The notes under the pieces are model-generated. The model searched no databases and was not told where the DNA came from. It saw nothing but the letters and a program-made list of their open reading frames with translations. 64,000 nucleotides of DNA, taken from positions 2,542,001 through 2,606,000 of the forward strand of contig JAPEIS010000004.1 in assembly GCA_029531795.1 (NCBI GenBank), read 5' to 3'. The position numbers were made by a program, and so were the translations under genes. This document shows, one piece after another, positions 34,451 to 48,041 of this stretch (positions within the stretch are counted from its first letter, which is position 1; every line of letters begins with the position of its first letter). This stretch comes from Sclerotinia nivalis (taxonomy: Eukaryota; Ascomycota; Leotiomycetes; Helotiales; Sclerotiniaceae).

Positions 34451-37400
34451 AAATACAAGTGCAACCCCTCAACGAGCCTATTACTCCAGAATCTAAAGCT
34501 GATTAGTTCAAAATAACTAGTTTGTGTGAGACTGAGTTAACTGGGGTGAATTTGGTGGCTTGAGCTGAAACATAGATTGCTGGGTGGAGGTTGTGAGATT
34601 TTGAAATGTAATGAGGAGATGTAATGATGATGGGTTTGTGTAAGCAGGTAGAGTGGTTTGGGATGGTATGAAATCAAAATGGTATGTGAAGGATGGCAAA
34701 AGGAAGTTTGGTCCCGGTGGGCTGGGCGTTTGGACTAGATAAAAGCGGGAGTTAGTAGGCTAGCATGGAGTGAAAGACGGCTGGCTGAGATGTGAGAGGA
34801 GGGATGCTAGGATGTTAGGTGTTGGAATGCTATATAAGGGGTGAGGGGTAAAGTCTTGGTGAGATGGGATGGTGAGATGGGATATGAGGGGATGATCTGA
34901 TATGTGTGGGTGTGATCTGATTGATTGATTGTGAATCTATGCGCAAGTGAAAATTGATATGATGCATGGTAGAGCCGGCGGGGCGTCCGGTAATTATATA
35001 TGTAATTGTGTTCTGTAAGTATTCTTGTGATGAAGGACTTCGCTGTGAATATAGCCTGGTCGGTGATGAAATGAGATAGGCCAGATACAAATGATGAGAT
35101 ATAGATGATGAGATGTAGATGACGAGACTGGGCAAAAGAGAGTATAGTAATCACTTTGAGGTATGTTGAAGAAAAGCTTTTGAGACTTTCACGAACTTGA
35201 CTCTCACGATATGTCATAGTTTGACGGTTCAATTTAGATTAGTGAAGCAAGTTCTCGGAAGCAAACCGCAGAAAGTGAAATACTAATTAGTAGGCATTGA
35301 GCAAGTGAGACATTTATCCATGAAAACTGATATCCTAACATATCGCCATCGCAGATTTCCAAGACCAGCTTATGAATATCTAATATGGGTGGTATAAACC
35401 GTCCAATGGAAAGACATCCGGTGTTAATGTATGCGCATGCGTATGCGTGTATGTGTAGTATAAACTCCGCGGAGTGTTCAATCTAACCCTGACATAGATC
35501 TCGATCAGCAACGACACAACCCCCAAGATGATGATTGATTAGAAGAATCGCTAGCTTCTCCGAGAACGGCAACAAAATGGGAGGTGGTAGGTTTAAAGAT
35601 AACAACTTCAAAGCTTATGCGGTATATGAATAGGCTTTAGGGTTTAATCCTTCAAAGATTCGGCATGCGCAAAGGACATTTCAGCCAGCGCCGACCGTTT
35701 GTAAGTTTGAGATGTAATTATTAATAAACCCTGGTGTTTGAGGGTGGATATCTTGAAATGCCGAACTGTTTGCAAGGGAACAAGCGAGTTGTGCTATTTA
35801 TGGATGTCCGGGAGATTCACTTTGTAAGGCAAACGAAGGCAAAACATGAAATGCGGCCTGGGATTTGCGGAACTACGGAAAGAGAGCTGTAATGTAGGGC
35901 TGTATGCATGTGAGGTTTGCGAACTATTGAGAAGTTTGAGGATATACGAAATCATTACGAGCGGTGAAGAAACCGATCAAGCGTGAGGATTTGTAGGGTT
36001 ACAGTAGTTTTCATGTACTACCATTCCTATCATTTTGGTATGTATCGAAAACAATCCCGAGAAGTATATATAAATGACGAGGGACTTGCTTGTGAGAATG
36101 AACATGTGTAAGTTGGGGGCGATAAACAAGTACGATGATGTGGTTACTTGAGTGCGTCTGAAGAAAAGAAGTATTATGTAGCCTCCGACTATTGGATGAC
36201 TAGAAAACGAGCAGTCAGTCGCTCAAAGTTGTGAGACTTCCATGCAAACCCCTTTCCCAGCTATCAAATGGCGATAATCGTGTTAAGAAAGCTTGGTAAC
36301 ATGTATGTCGTAGAATTGGGATGATCGAAATACATGGGCCATGAGGCATACATCTGTTGAGTTCATTGGGATATGTAGTGCCTAGGAGCTGGTTTGATTG
36401 ATCAAAAGAATGACAGCAAGCTCGGATAGAATTTTCAGTAGTGCAATCCAAAGAAGACATACTAAAACGATTAGAACTGCATCATATTTGGTCATTGGGC
36501 ATTGTTAGTACCAGTGAGACGAATCATGCTAGAGGGAAGTTCTCCTATGTTCAGGATACAACAAAGTAAAAATGGGTCATAAGGTCGCTTGCTAGATTGC
36601 TCCCTGCTCTCTGAGTAGTTCATGCACCATAGCAACGGAGAAAGCATTCAAGATCTATTATCTAGTCTTTTAAACTAACTTTTTGTGGCAAAGGAGTATT
36701 CGTGAGGCAACTATGGAAAAGGGTCGAAAGCTGAGTCCTTGGCTTTAGAGTGTTGCATTTTGAGAAAACCACTTCCATACCGGTATTAACTCGAAGTCAT
36801 AATCCATGTCTTCTTTTTATCTGCTTTCGAGGTAGCAAACTACTTGAAGTAGCAGGTAGATTCATTCGGCTTAGGTGAGAGGCATTTGTTGTACATTGAT
36901 GGTTTAGCAAAATGCTCCGCCGTAAGCTTCTACAAGGCGTAAAGAACAAGGAGTCGGGGTGAAGTAAGGTAGTGAGACCTATCCACTCGCGTTTAGATGG
37001 AAGCCCACATCATCTCAAGAGTGGAAAAAGACTTTGGATGAATCGCCACACACTATCGATCATACTGTAGATCCAACAACGGCATTGTACGATGACATCA
37101 ACCCAATTGGTAGGATACCCTGGCAATTTCAATCTTCCAGAGATAAATAGAGTTGTGTTGAAATGTGATGGAATTAGTTAATGACCAGGCAGTAGAAACT
37201 TTCCATCCGGCCAATGAAATACTCCGACTTTTAGTCCGGACCCAAGGATACTGTAGAAGGTACTATATCTGAAGTGACAGTGTATCGGTATATGCATTCA
37301 GCAGATATATCGAGGGCTTTGCCTGGAAAAGATGCATTTGACAAGGAATACATGCTTTTCTTGAAATCATAAATTGTTTATCTCGAGTTCCGGTTATTGC

Positions 37401-37659
37401 ATGTACTGTGCTACTGTAAATAACCTTGAGATGACATGACACAACACTTGACGGCATGATTTCTGATTCCAACCGCACTCTAAAGCCACCTATTCCGGTA
37501 TTCGGAGCATCAAGCTTTGAAAAAAATGCCTAGGTATTATCTACCGTGAATTGAGAATACTTCTACACATAGTTGAGAGGCTCATGGAGATGTTGTGAGA
37601 GTATTACAAATGATTTTCGAATGATACCGTTGGAGTATTAGACTTTGACAGGAGGTGAA

Positions 37660-37687
37660 GGTACACGGTACACGGTACACGGTACAC
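37660..37687. repeat. 7-bp tandem repeat (GGTACAC)4
   Basis: Four perfect copies of GGTACAC in tandem, seen directly in noncoding sequence. Confidence 0.9.
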
Positions 37688-38844
37688 GGAATCCCCTGGT
37701 GTAACCTTCCTAACACCTTAGGTTTCCCCTCCTTGTACCGCATGAGAGAGATTCTTACCGGGCGACCAGGGTAGGACATAGCCCGAAAAGATTCAGCCAA
37801 TCGCTCTTAGAGCATATGCAGATATACCTGAGGAGTGTTTGCATCGATGTGCTGACAACAAGACCGGAGGTCCACGGATAGGTGTAGATAGATTTTAGGT
37901 GGGTGAGTAAACATGTGAAGAATACTTCGGATGAAAAGTTTGAAGAATGAATGAACCGATCTACTTCAGGGTATGTTGGATAGGGTGGGATCTGAATGGG
38001 ATCTCAACGCCCAATATAGAAGCACGGGCATTTAATTTGTTTGATCTCCTCAATTGTTCCATCTCACGTCAGAGAATTTATCATAATCACGAATCAAATG
38101 AGGTCAAACTTACAATGAATCTGAAGTTTTGGATGTACACAGCCACTCTACTAGTACTAACCATTTCCGGTAGCTATATAGATACTAGATACTGTATCAT
38201 TTTCAGTAGTAGCATTGTTCGGATACAATACAGAAACTGTGTTGTGTTGCACGAGCCAAAGCACCTAGGGACTGGCCATACACGGCGTAGAGTAGGTATA
38301 CTTATTTGTCGGATGGCATGTTCTGAGAGCTAGTTTTTGTGCTATGATATAACTTCTAACGAGGAGGCAGTATGAAAAGCTGTCGTCTTGGGATTTTTTG
38401 TTTTGCTTATCTCCGACTCCTCAACAAATTAACTCCTTGGAGATCTCTTTCAGGGACCAAATTATAAGCTGCAGACGGGTAGACTATTCGCTAACTTGTC
38501 CGTTAAAAGGAAGGGATAATCAACTATACACTAACATACGCAAGGTTTGTCTACTTCAATATAAAAGATTCGAGACTCAAAAGATACTGGTTCTAATGTG
38601 CATCTATTACTATATTTGGGAAGATATTTAGATTAATTTGCTATAAATGGAAAACTATAATGAAATTAGTTCCCTATCATAGTTTAGCTTTGACAAAAAG
38701 AGCGTCTGGGTAGTCTGACCTAAATTTGGATGATGCACCATTTTTACAATCCCAGTAAAACATGAAACGAAAGCTCGGCCACTTAATCATGAGTTTTGAC
38801 CAATTGTAATCAATTAACGGCAAGATACAGACCAGTACAAGTTG

Positions 38845-39008
38845 CAAATTTTTTCTTTCTTTTCTTTCTTTTTACATCTCTCACCAACACTCACTCATTC
38901 CACACTTCCTATCAACAAAGTGGCTTTTCTTCATCTAGACCATTTCATAACCCCATGGATGCATATATTCTCCGGAAGCGGTTCCATTTAGAACTTCATT
39001 CATATTGA
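38845..39008 (+). promoter_or_regulatory. TC-rich leader-like tract with 17-residue ORF
   Basis: TTTTTTCTTTCTTTTCTTTC followed by a CT/AC-rich stretch leads to ATGGATGC at 38955, opening a 17-residue frame that ends at 39008. It looks like a transcript leader with a short upstream ORF rather than a protein gene. It lies 2.6 kb upstream of the next gene in the same direction. Confidence 0.25.
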
Positions 39009-40456
39009 GTGACGACATGGTACCACTATCTGACGACGCATATTTTTATCTCAAATTCAATCACGAAGATGTAGTGTACCAAGTAAAAAGAAAAAACTAA
39101 TGAAAATTGTCATGGATCCCAGCCACCTTCGATAAGTATGTACAGAATATGTAATGTACGTACTTTACGGAGTACTTTCATGTATACAGAACAAATGCTT
39201 TTCTCCGTACGCATTTGTGTTGTTGATGGATGTGTTGGCAAGCAACAGCACAAACCTTAACGAAGCAGAAGCACGAGCTGAACACAGCGAGAATAGGATA
39301 TCCATCTGATTTGAGATAGGATTGGATATGCGTCTTATGAACATATTGTAGAAAACCAATTCACTTCCCGTAAGTACTTTTGCTATGCAAATAACCCTTT
39401 TGCAGCTGTCATCTGTGGTTCCACAGCATAGTCACGATGGCAAGACAACTTATTCATAGGTCAGCCTCATGTGCATTCTCCCCTTACAGCTCTCTATACG
39501 AAGGTACACTTTGCTTCCGCGTGGCGGCAGGCATCGAACCAAACCTCCATGATCTATCCAACCCACTATCGTCTAGCTTATTAGCAAAATTTAGAACGAC
39601 CTGCCAAAACACCCGCACCTACCACACCCGAATTTGGTGTAATTTCGTCCTTTGTCGTGAACGGAAAATCCACCCCCAAAAAAGAAACATATTGAGATAT
39701 CTAAATTATTTTTGATTGTCATCTTCATCTGCACAAGCTTGCACCAGATTTGAAAAGACCCTCCTTGACCACCACTCACTTGCTATTCAATATTAATTTC
39801 TACTAGGCCATCGTAGTATGAGCCGATGCACTCGGACTACTGAACTGCATCGAACTGCATCTGTCCGTGAGCTCACTGGTCAGACACCAGTCAAATTGAA
39901 ACGATTGAACGAATTTCCGAAATCGAACACTAGCCTTCATATCAAACATGTCATTCTAGAACAAAGGGAAGTTTGTTTGGTGGTTCTTGAATCTTGAATC
40001 ATGCAAATTCAATAAATGTATCTTTTGACTGATTTACGGAAACATTGGCCAAGTCAACTCCGTGAATGATTCTACTCCATATGTTCCACACTATGATTTT
40101 TCGCATCGCATCAGCTTCCCAAAGTAGCTTGTGTGGAGAGTTGGGGTCAATCGTGTGTTGTATCAATTGTGATTCACCATAACCCGGGTGAAGAAGATCC
40201 AAGTGTTCAGATGATGATCCCCATATAAAGGAAATCTCGAAACATGGCGGACCACACTGCCACACGGCCACTTTGCATGGATCTAAAATTTCCCTACCGA
40301 GCACAAGGGCCAAGAATTCTATGGGTTCACCCATAAACAGACAAAACTCGACCAGAAAGACCCCTGGACTACTATCGACAAGGCTCCAAAGATGGGACCC
40401 AGTTTAGTTAACTTACCCAGTCAGCATGGAATAAGTGTATAACAAGAGTAAAGAGT

Positions 40457-40762
40457 GTGGGGAATCTCAACTTCAAACACTGGACAAAGTTCCGTTTTGC
40501 TAGTGAACTCAATGCAACTCAGTGCCACTCATGCAAGTTCACCACTTCCAGCCCTCGGATTGGATCTTCACTCCTCACTGACCTTGCTTCATATCCAACA
40601 TTCAATGTCTTTGCAGTACTACTTGGTGTTATGTCGGTCGCCGCCAGTTGCACTCTTCTTCTGTTGTTTCCTCACCAGTATCCGATCGCGCATACCCGAA
40701 GCAGCCCTACCTCATTCTTAGTAGTCTCAATCATCGTCCTTGGCTTCGTCCTATTTTCCTGA
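40457..40762 (+). CDS. Doubtful small two-helix membrane ORF
   Basis: A 101-codon frame starting MGNLNFKHWTKF contains two hydrophobic stretches, VFAVLLGVMSVAASCTLLLL (about residues 51-70) and SFLVVSIIVLGFVLFS at the C-terminus. This is the pattern of a small membrane protein. A second frame of 88 codons overlaps it almost fully, the context is AT-average intergenic DNA, and no family is recognised. It may be chance. Confidence 0.2.
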   Translation: MGNLNFKHWTKFRFASELNATQCHSCKFTTSSPRIGSSLLTDLASYPTFNVFAVLLGVMSVAASCTLLLLFPHQYPIAHTRSSPTSFLVVSIIVLGFVLFS

Positions 40763-41570
40763 CCATTTATTCGCCTGACTTCGGAATCAATTTTGTTTGT
40801 CAACTCATCTCGACGTCAGCATATTCCGGACCTTGATATCCTCGATAAAGTGTACCGTCAACAGTTCAACAGAGACTTATAGATCAAAGGATAAGAGTAA
40901 ACACTTAAGGGATTTAACAATCGACGTCTTATTGCCTGATATATTCACTCTCCGAACAAGCAGATAGCTACTACCCAAGCTGGCATCAACGTTTCGACGA
41001 GACTTGAAGGCATAGGACCATCTCATTGTTTTCTCCGGCCTCTAGTAGATCCGCAACTCAATTACATCAGGTCAGATGTTTGGACGATATTAACGATACA
41101 CCAAGCTTCACAGTAGGTGTTTCGAAGGTTTCCGATGAGGTCAATGCATTGTCGGATGTCGATCCATGAATTAGCTTAGCCTTGTCAATTCGCAAGAGCA
41201 TTTGGGTTTGGCACCACTGCTATTGTGCAGTATCACTCTATCTAAGTCAATCTGAACTAGGAAGAGCCCTTGTCAGTCAAGTCCTCTAGTTCAGGACGAG
41301 CTCTGAAACAACCTACATCATTCAATATACTTTATTCCCACATATCCTCCTCGACCTTCTTCTGAATTGAAAGGCCTTCCAAATCGACAAACCATCTTTT
41401 TATCGAATCGACAAAGAGTATTACTCATTGAAAATCTTTTCGAAACTTTGCAAGGCATTGGAGAAAGGAGTACCGATCGCCAGAAAGCCTACTTGAAAGG
41501 CACAGGAATAACACCCTGCAGCGCGGAGGATATATTCATTTGAAGTTCAGAGAATCTCATCCCTTTCAAG

Positions 41571-44315
41571 ATGGATGTTACATCATTGTTGAATTCAAGC
41601 AGTGTTGCTGCTGAGCAGCAAAAGCATCAAGGAGAGAAATTCGTTCTACCATCGAGAAATCGAACTCCATGGGACGCAAATGGCTATTCACTGCCAATCA
41701 ACACAGCAAATCGTACGATTAATATTAAAGAGCTCGGTACAGGAAATGAGTTGAGTACGGTGAACGCCATGAACCCGAAAATTCACTGCTATGATTCACA
41801 TGGGACGGATTTGGAAAGGTCACCTCATCATAAATTTTCTGATAGTCGGAGCAGTTTGTCCTCCTTTACCTCGACAACCAACTCAACTACACCCTCTTCT
41901 TCGAACCATTCCAGATTTAGTTCTTTCAGTACTATCAACAGTAGCTATCCGATCAGTTCTTTGCACAGTTACTGCAAATCTTCATCAGAAAATTCTACAG
42001 ATTTAAATTGTTCTCCTTATTCCTCGATTACCCCTCAAAACAAAATCGAGTCGCGTTCTGCCCCAACTTCCCCACACAACAGGAAGATCAGCATCATGGT
42101 TTCCAGTCCAACAGAAAACCTTGATGCTTTAGCCACCTTAGCTGAGCAAGAGTCTTCTCGATCGTCCCCTGAGAATAAAGGTGTCCGATCTCAAAGCATG
42201 GCAGCTGCACCAGGAGCTTCGATGGCTGACTCGGCTGATTCCATCAAGGAGTCGGATAGTCGACCTGATTCACCAAGTGATGCTATGTTGATCAGACGCC
42301 CAGATCTACCACACTTGAATACTGATACAAGTGATAACGGCTTCGAGTCAGATCAGTAAGTTATACGCTCCATACAATTTTCATCGTCCTCTATTTTTTC
42401 CCATTCGATGTTATTCATACTATCAATTTATCAGCTCAACTAACATCAACTCAGTAGTAGCAATTATTATCGCAGCGCTCCGCTCGAGTTCAATAATGGA
42501 GCCATGAATCCTACATTGCACAAGCGAAACATTTCTGCACCAATTTTGCGTCGACCAAGCCGTGTTCCAGCATCTGGTGTTGGTCCAATTCCAGAGCTCA
42601 CTCCGCCCAACTCCACCCGTCTTGCGAACCTTCCATCGCCCCTAGATGATGGAGATGAGGATGCAGAGGGCGACCCAGCTACACCACCGCCAGCAGATGG
42701 GGATGCAGACACTATTCCTGAGTGTATGTATATACCCAATTGTGACACGGGTTCGCAACCTCGCAAGGCAATCTCACACATCTTTGGTCGAAACAAGATG
42801 TGCACTAGGTTGATTCCACAATCTGTTTGGGTCCACTATTGTCGCAAGCATTATCAACGCTCCCGTTACCGTAATCCTAAGGAGTATGCCAAGCTACAAT
42901 GTGATCTGGTACAACAGCAAATTCGTCGTGTATACGACTGGTCCTCACAGAACTTGCGTCGTGGTGAACCCGGTACTATCAAAGACTGGGGCATTGCTAT
43001 TAGAAAACGTGAGCAGAAGCGGTTAGATGAGCTCAAGGGTTCCGGTCGAAAAAGACGTGCTTCTACTTTTGATGATGAGGATGAGGGCGATGAAGATGCA
43101 CAGGGTCCGCGTCCACCAACAGCTGTTCCAGATTGGCTTCTTCATGTCATCGGAACAGGTTATACCACCGAAGAGATTCTGGAAATTTTCAACCGTCTCC
43201 ACCAAGAAGTTCTAGACGACCTCTTGCCATGTTTCCCAGATATTGAAATTCTTCCAAACATCACCGTTGACCAAGATGAACCAAAGTCTCCCAAGGGCTA
43301 TGCAAAGCGCAAGGTATCATCTGCAGGTCATAAGCGCTCCCAATCCCTTGGTGTCGGTGCTATGAAGACGCAAAGCTACAGCTCTCCTGCAGGACAAGAT
43401 CGAAAAATGAGTCAACCAGTCCAATATCAAAGTCCAAATAATGGAGTTCCTGTTTACAGCACCACTATGAAGCGTCGTCGTCCTAATCAAGGCGATACTA
43501 ATGCTCAACATATGCAATTTGCACCACTCTCAACAGATGTCGAACGTCATCGCATGTCATTCCAGCCTGCTTTCCCTAGCTTTGATCGAATTGATGAAAA
43601 TTATCAATCACCTATCGGTGACAATGACTTTGAATTCCCAAGAAGTCGTCAAAGTGATCGGTCCTCCTCTGTTTATCAATCGCCATTGGCGGCACCTGTT
43701 GCTCGTCCATTGGGTATCCATCAGAACCAAGTTGAGACCCAAATCCAACAGATGGAGACCGGTGGTGCTAGCTTCGGCATGAATGGTGGCATGGGAACGG
43801 GTATGAGCATGGGTATGCAAGGTATGCACGGTCGTGGTCGTCCTCAACACCAACGCTCGCATTCTGATTTTGTGGTTCCTCGAACTGCAATGCAATCAAA
43901 TATGATGTCTGGAACTGCTATGCAGCCAAACCTCATGCCTTCCCAGAACTTCAACAACAATATTGAGTTCTCAACCCCTCAATACCAGCAAGCAAGTTAT
44001 GGTCAATTGAATGAGTCTCACCAACAACAAGCTGCCCGCCAAAGCTCTTACCACATGCAGCAAGGTCGTCGTCAATTTGCTGAACAACAACAACAACAAC
44101 AATTCGCCCAACAGCAACAATTCCGACAACAATCTTCAGCAACTAGCAGCGTTGGCAACAGCCCTATCACAGGCCATGTTGGTCAAGCCAGTAACTCCGC
44201 TCTTCAACAAGGTTTCCAAGCCAATCCCAGACGAGCTCAGATTTCTCAGATGCGAGGCAATCAGATGTTTGATGAGAACACCACCAGACGTCGTAAATAC
44301 GACCAAGGCAATTAA
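41571..44315 (+). CDS. Gln-rich fungal regulatory protein with conserved Cys/His core
   Basis: Predicted 881-aa nuclear protein; exons 41571..42355 and 42455..44315, phase conserved (SDH|SSNYY). Residues 1-330 are Ser/Thr/Pro-rich and disordered with many proline-directed phosphosite candidates. A conserved core at about 355-450 has CMYIPNCDTGSQPRKAISH, then FGRNKMCTRLIP, WVHYCRKHYQRSRYRN and AKLQCDLVQQQIRRV. The regularly placed Cys/His residues suggest metal binding. A basic KGSGRKRRAST-type patch could be a nuclear localisation signal. The C-terminal half is Gln/Met/Asn-rich with a CAA-encoded Gln run. I recognise the core as common to an uncharacterised family of ascomycete regulators but do not trust a name. 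The very long upstream region fits a developmentally controlled gene. Confidence 0.78.
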
Positions 44316-47300
44316 TTATTCCAAGGCAATCGATTACTTCCAATCATTGATTTTTGATTTTGATTCCTTTCGGGTTTGGGACGATTTTTTATGGGCGCAA
44401 ATGGCTTTATGATACCCGTTTGCACGATTCAAGTTGCTTCTCTGTTTTCTCCGTTCTGTTCTATTACGATTCTTTCTACATCAGACTATCGCATTCAATC
44501 CACCAGCTTTTTGCAATCACTTCTCTGGCAATCCGATCCTTACGGCCCGATTTCGAATACTCTCCTCGAAGCTTCAATCAGACGACGAGTATACTGTCAA
44601 TGATTTACGGATTCAAATATTTCGGATTAGATGGTTCAGATTGCGTCTGATTTCTTTGATATCACGGTCACGTATTTACTTCATCTGGATGTGCTTCATG
44701 AAAACATAACGTCTAAAGTTCTTCGATGACATGCACCAGGTGTACTATTTCTTTTGTTTCTTCTTTCAGCTCTCGAGTCTCGTCTTCAGATAAGGTTTCC
44801 TTTTTGCGTGGTTTTATGGGGTAGATCGATAGCATACATGGGATGGATTGGGGATGGGAAATGCGACATGGGCGTTAAAAATGCATGGTGGAGTATGGAT
44901 TGATTGATTGATGGATGGATGGTGATGAATGGATGGATGGATCAATGATGGAGTGGATATCACTTTCTTTTGTTCTTTGCTTTGCATGGTTTTCAGCGGG
45001 TGGTATGTTTTCTGATTTTTTGAGTGGTGGGCAGCATACATACATACATATGAACACATAGGACATACAAACCCTCGCCAGGTAAATGGTGTGTAATTAA
45101 TAGATAGGTAGATAGTGGAATTGAGAATTCTCGATTCAAACTTTTGCGGCTTTGGGCCTTTTCTTGCGTTTGTCATACGAATCTTGGATTTGCCCAGTAC
45201 GGATGAGCTCACAGCGAATCGAAAGAAGAAATTAGAGGTGTTGAATAGAGTTTCTGGACTCGCATCAACCTGCTTCTCTAACTACCTAGGTCATTCCATG
45301 AAAGTCTGTTGCGTGTGAAACGGGACGATCAGTGGATTTTTACTGTAAAACCTCGGCTTGCAAACTCAAAATAAAAGTTTGACTAGTCTTTGGGCTGTGC
45401 TGACTACGAAAGCATCTTTCCGCAACACGCTTCCTGCCGCTTCCTCGTGCGGTAGATAGCCTAGGTGGAATAGATGGGATGATGAAATGATGAATTGATG
45501 AACTGAAAGAATTGCATGATCTTGATATCGATATATTAACTCACTATGTATTTATCAATGTACCTGGACCACCTCGAAAATCATCGTGGTTGAAAAAGCA
45601 ACAAGTAGGCAAGCTAAACCGGAGCCATCGATCTATCTATCACAAGTACTCAATGGCATACTAATCTACCTGTAATACAGCCGGTACGGCGTGTAGAAGA
45701 ATGCATCGGATCTAGATGATTGAACGATTACTCACTAGAGTACTGAACAGTAGTTGTGCTGCTGTAGGGCAGACTTATCTATCTTATCAGGCTGCGTTAA
45801 AGACACCAATGAAGGAAATAGGAGGTGAAAAATGATGATTAAGCGACTGAGAGATCGGGAGATTGATAATCTGATAATTTGATAACTTGATCGCCTGATG
45901 TTGTGGGGGCGAAAAAGAACGGGGAGTAGGTACGATAGTTACGATGGTTACGAGAGAGGCGGGATTTTGGGCAGGGAAAGAAAGGCTATGTACGTGTATC
46001 TGATGATGATATGGGATCTTTGCCACTGGCGTCCGGGTCTCAATTTGCGGTTTGGAGTTTGCGGTTACTGGTTGTGGATGGTAGATTGCAAATCGTGGAT
46101 TGGGGTTTTGGTAACGCAGAGTAGGTAGATATGTGATGTGACGTGAAATCATATTATAGAGATCCAAGTACTCCGAAAATACACTCGACACCTCACACCT
46201 TCGCCCCGAAACCTCCGCAAATCTATCCTATCTTGCCTAGCTGTCCCTATCCCGAGATCAAGGCGTATATCTACATGACGAAAGTCTTGAGCGATTTTCC
46301 TTTTCTGCACAACGCGACGCCAGTACGGAGAAAGCAATCCATAGTCCGTGAATCGGCGTATAAAGTTTGCTCAGTGGTCCGATGTTGATGATTTAGCTTC
46401 GGACTTCATTGTCATTATCTTTAGAGATGGAGTGAGCTGAGCTAGAGTATAGGATAGTGTGTATGCATGCTTCCGTGTTAGTTTTGAAGCAAACAATATG
46501 TATCTTTTCGATATAAGATGAGTAGTATATGTATAATGAAGGAAAACCGGTTTTGGTACGAGGTAGAGGTATGAGTAAGGTGTTGAGCTCGTGTGATAAT
46601 TCTCCGAAGTCAACTTCAGATCAGCTACTGTACTACATAAACGTACTTCGTAGTACTTCTCTTTACCCTGGCTTTATCCATCCATATCCATTTATCCTTG
46701 ATGCTCATCCATCACTCCTATCCCTCACAAATCACAACCTTCCATCTTCACACCAGCCTCAACAAAGCCACAGTGGCTCACCACCTTCACGTGCATATTC
46801 CCAGCGGCTAAAAGAACCCAGTATTGCGGGGCCAATCGAAAGAATCTCGTCTAAGATCTTGCACGGAAAAGACTAATCATCCTATGCAAACCATGTTCAT
46901 GTTTCAAAACGCCTTAAAGAATCCTGGTTTTAATATATCTGATGGATATTATTTCTCCACTATAGATTAAACTTCGCACTGCAGAAATAATAGGTAGATT
47001 ATTATTGATTTGCACGGAAGGAAGGATTGGTATCGATGGGATGAATGGATGGAAATTTACGAATTGGTGAAGGGGATGCGGACAGGCGGTCCGCCGTGTT
47101 TTTGGAGCGGTAATGGGTAGAGGGAATTGGGAATTGGGAATTGAGGATTGAGGATTGATTAATGGTTGGCTTGGAGGATTATTATATGCTTTATGGGATA
47201 TATGAGAGATGTAAAGTTGGTTGGATCAAGCTTACTCCGTAGACATTGGTGAGGGGTTTAGTGAGGGGTTAGAGAGGGGATTCCTTGAAGTCTCAAGGGG

Positions 47301-48041
47301 CGAAGCGGTTAAGCCTTACAGGTAAAGTAACTTTATCGCTAGTCCTTCATCTCATCTACTCCCCCTTCATTCAACACGCGACTTCCGAAAAAAGATCTTC
47401 CGTTTCGTTTTCATGATCTTCTATCCAATGCCAAGCATGGATAAACGCATCATAAAGACAAGCAGGCAAATGCCAACTTCATTGTACCCAAATCAGATGA
47501 ACACAAAACACTATATTATATATGAGACAGCAGCTCATATCCGGACCGTCCTGCCATAAAAAACCATCAATTCCATCTAATGTCTTCATAATTTGTCTTT
47601 TCTATACCCCAATTATGTCATGTGCATTGTTCATCTGACTCAATTCGGCGTTTACGCCATTTTCCAGTTTCCTAGTTAGGGAATTCCTGGTTTTGGGCGG
47701 CTAATGATTCCATATTTGATGATGACTTTAATTTGGGAAATTGGAGGTACAAACAAATGTTTCCGAATAACGGGTGCTGAGTTGGTTTCGCAGCAACTAC
47801 CCAGGAAGTGTCATAAAGAATCGCCTTATGAGTAGAAAGATGTGATCCTCTATAATAAGTTTGGATTCCCTTTCTCTTCTTTTTTGACTTCTCTGGAACT
47901 TTGTCTTGTGCTATTCTGTTCGTTTCATTCTTTAAAACCTTGCTTTCTATTTTTACTCTTCAACTTCTTTTTCAAAAGTTTACATATCCAGTGGATATTT
48001 ACTGAGGTACTTGAAGTATCTATATATCAAAATCAAACACA
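44316..48041. other. Intergenic region, 3.7 kb, low-complexity patches
   Basis: Contains the 3' flank of the Gln-rich regulator and the promoter of the GH131 gene. Bases 44895-44950 are GATG/GATT repeats, and 47120-47160 holds a GGGAATTG run. One TACTCCGTA word lies at 47233-47241. The tract 47840-48040 is TC-rich and is the GH131 leader. Frames of 60-134 codons on both strands have no conserved content. Confidence 0.5.

Larger units (their letters stand above)
31680..35220. repeat. Purine-skewed low-complexity tract
   Basis: The plus strand is dominated by G and A in simple words, such as ggatggatgg at 31681, ggatggatcgagatgg at 31925, gagtgagtgagtgg at 32470 and ggatgagatg near 33230. It is interrupted near 34240-34450 by a pyrimidine-rich block. 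Boundaries are estimated by eye. Confidence 0.6.
31444..41570. other. About 10.1-kb region without recognisable protein-coding genes
   Basis: I found no convincing coding gene between the PNUTS-like gene and the Gln-rich regulator. Bases about 31680-35220 are purine-rich on the plus strand with many GGATGG/GAGATG/GAGTGA words, which explains the long stop-poor frames on the minus strand. Bases 34297-34450 look like a promoter plus leader. From 35.3 to 41.5 kb composition is ordinary, with a TC-rich leader-like tract at about 38845-38950 and a short two-helix ORF at 40457-40762. The region may be an extended regulatory domain of the downstream gene or contain noncoding RNAs. Confidence 0.5.

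Noticed and set aside
34807..35232. 141-codon frame on the minus strand
   Set aside because: It arises from the purine-rich plus strand (CT-rich minus strand has few stops); no motif and an overlapping second frame.
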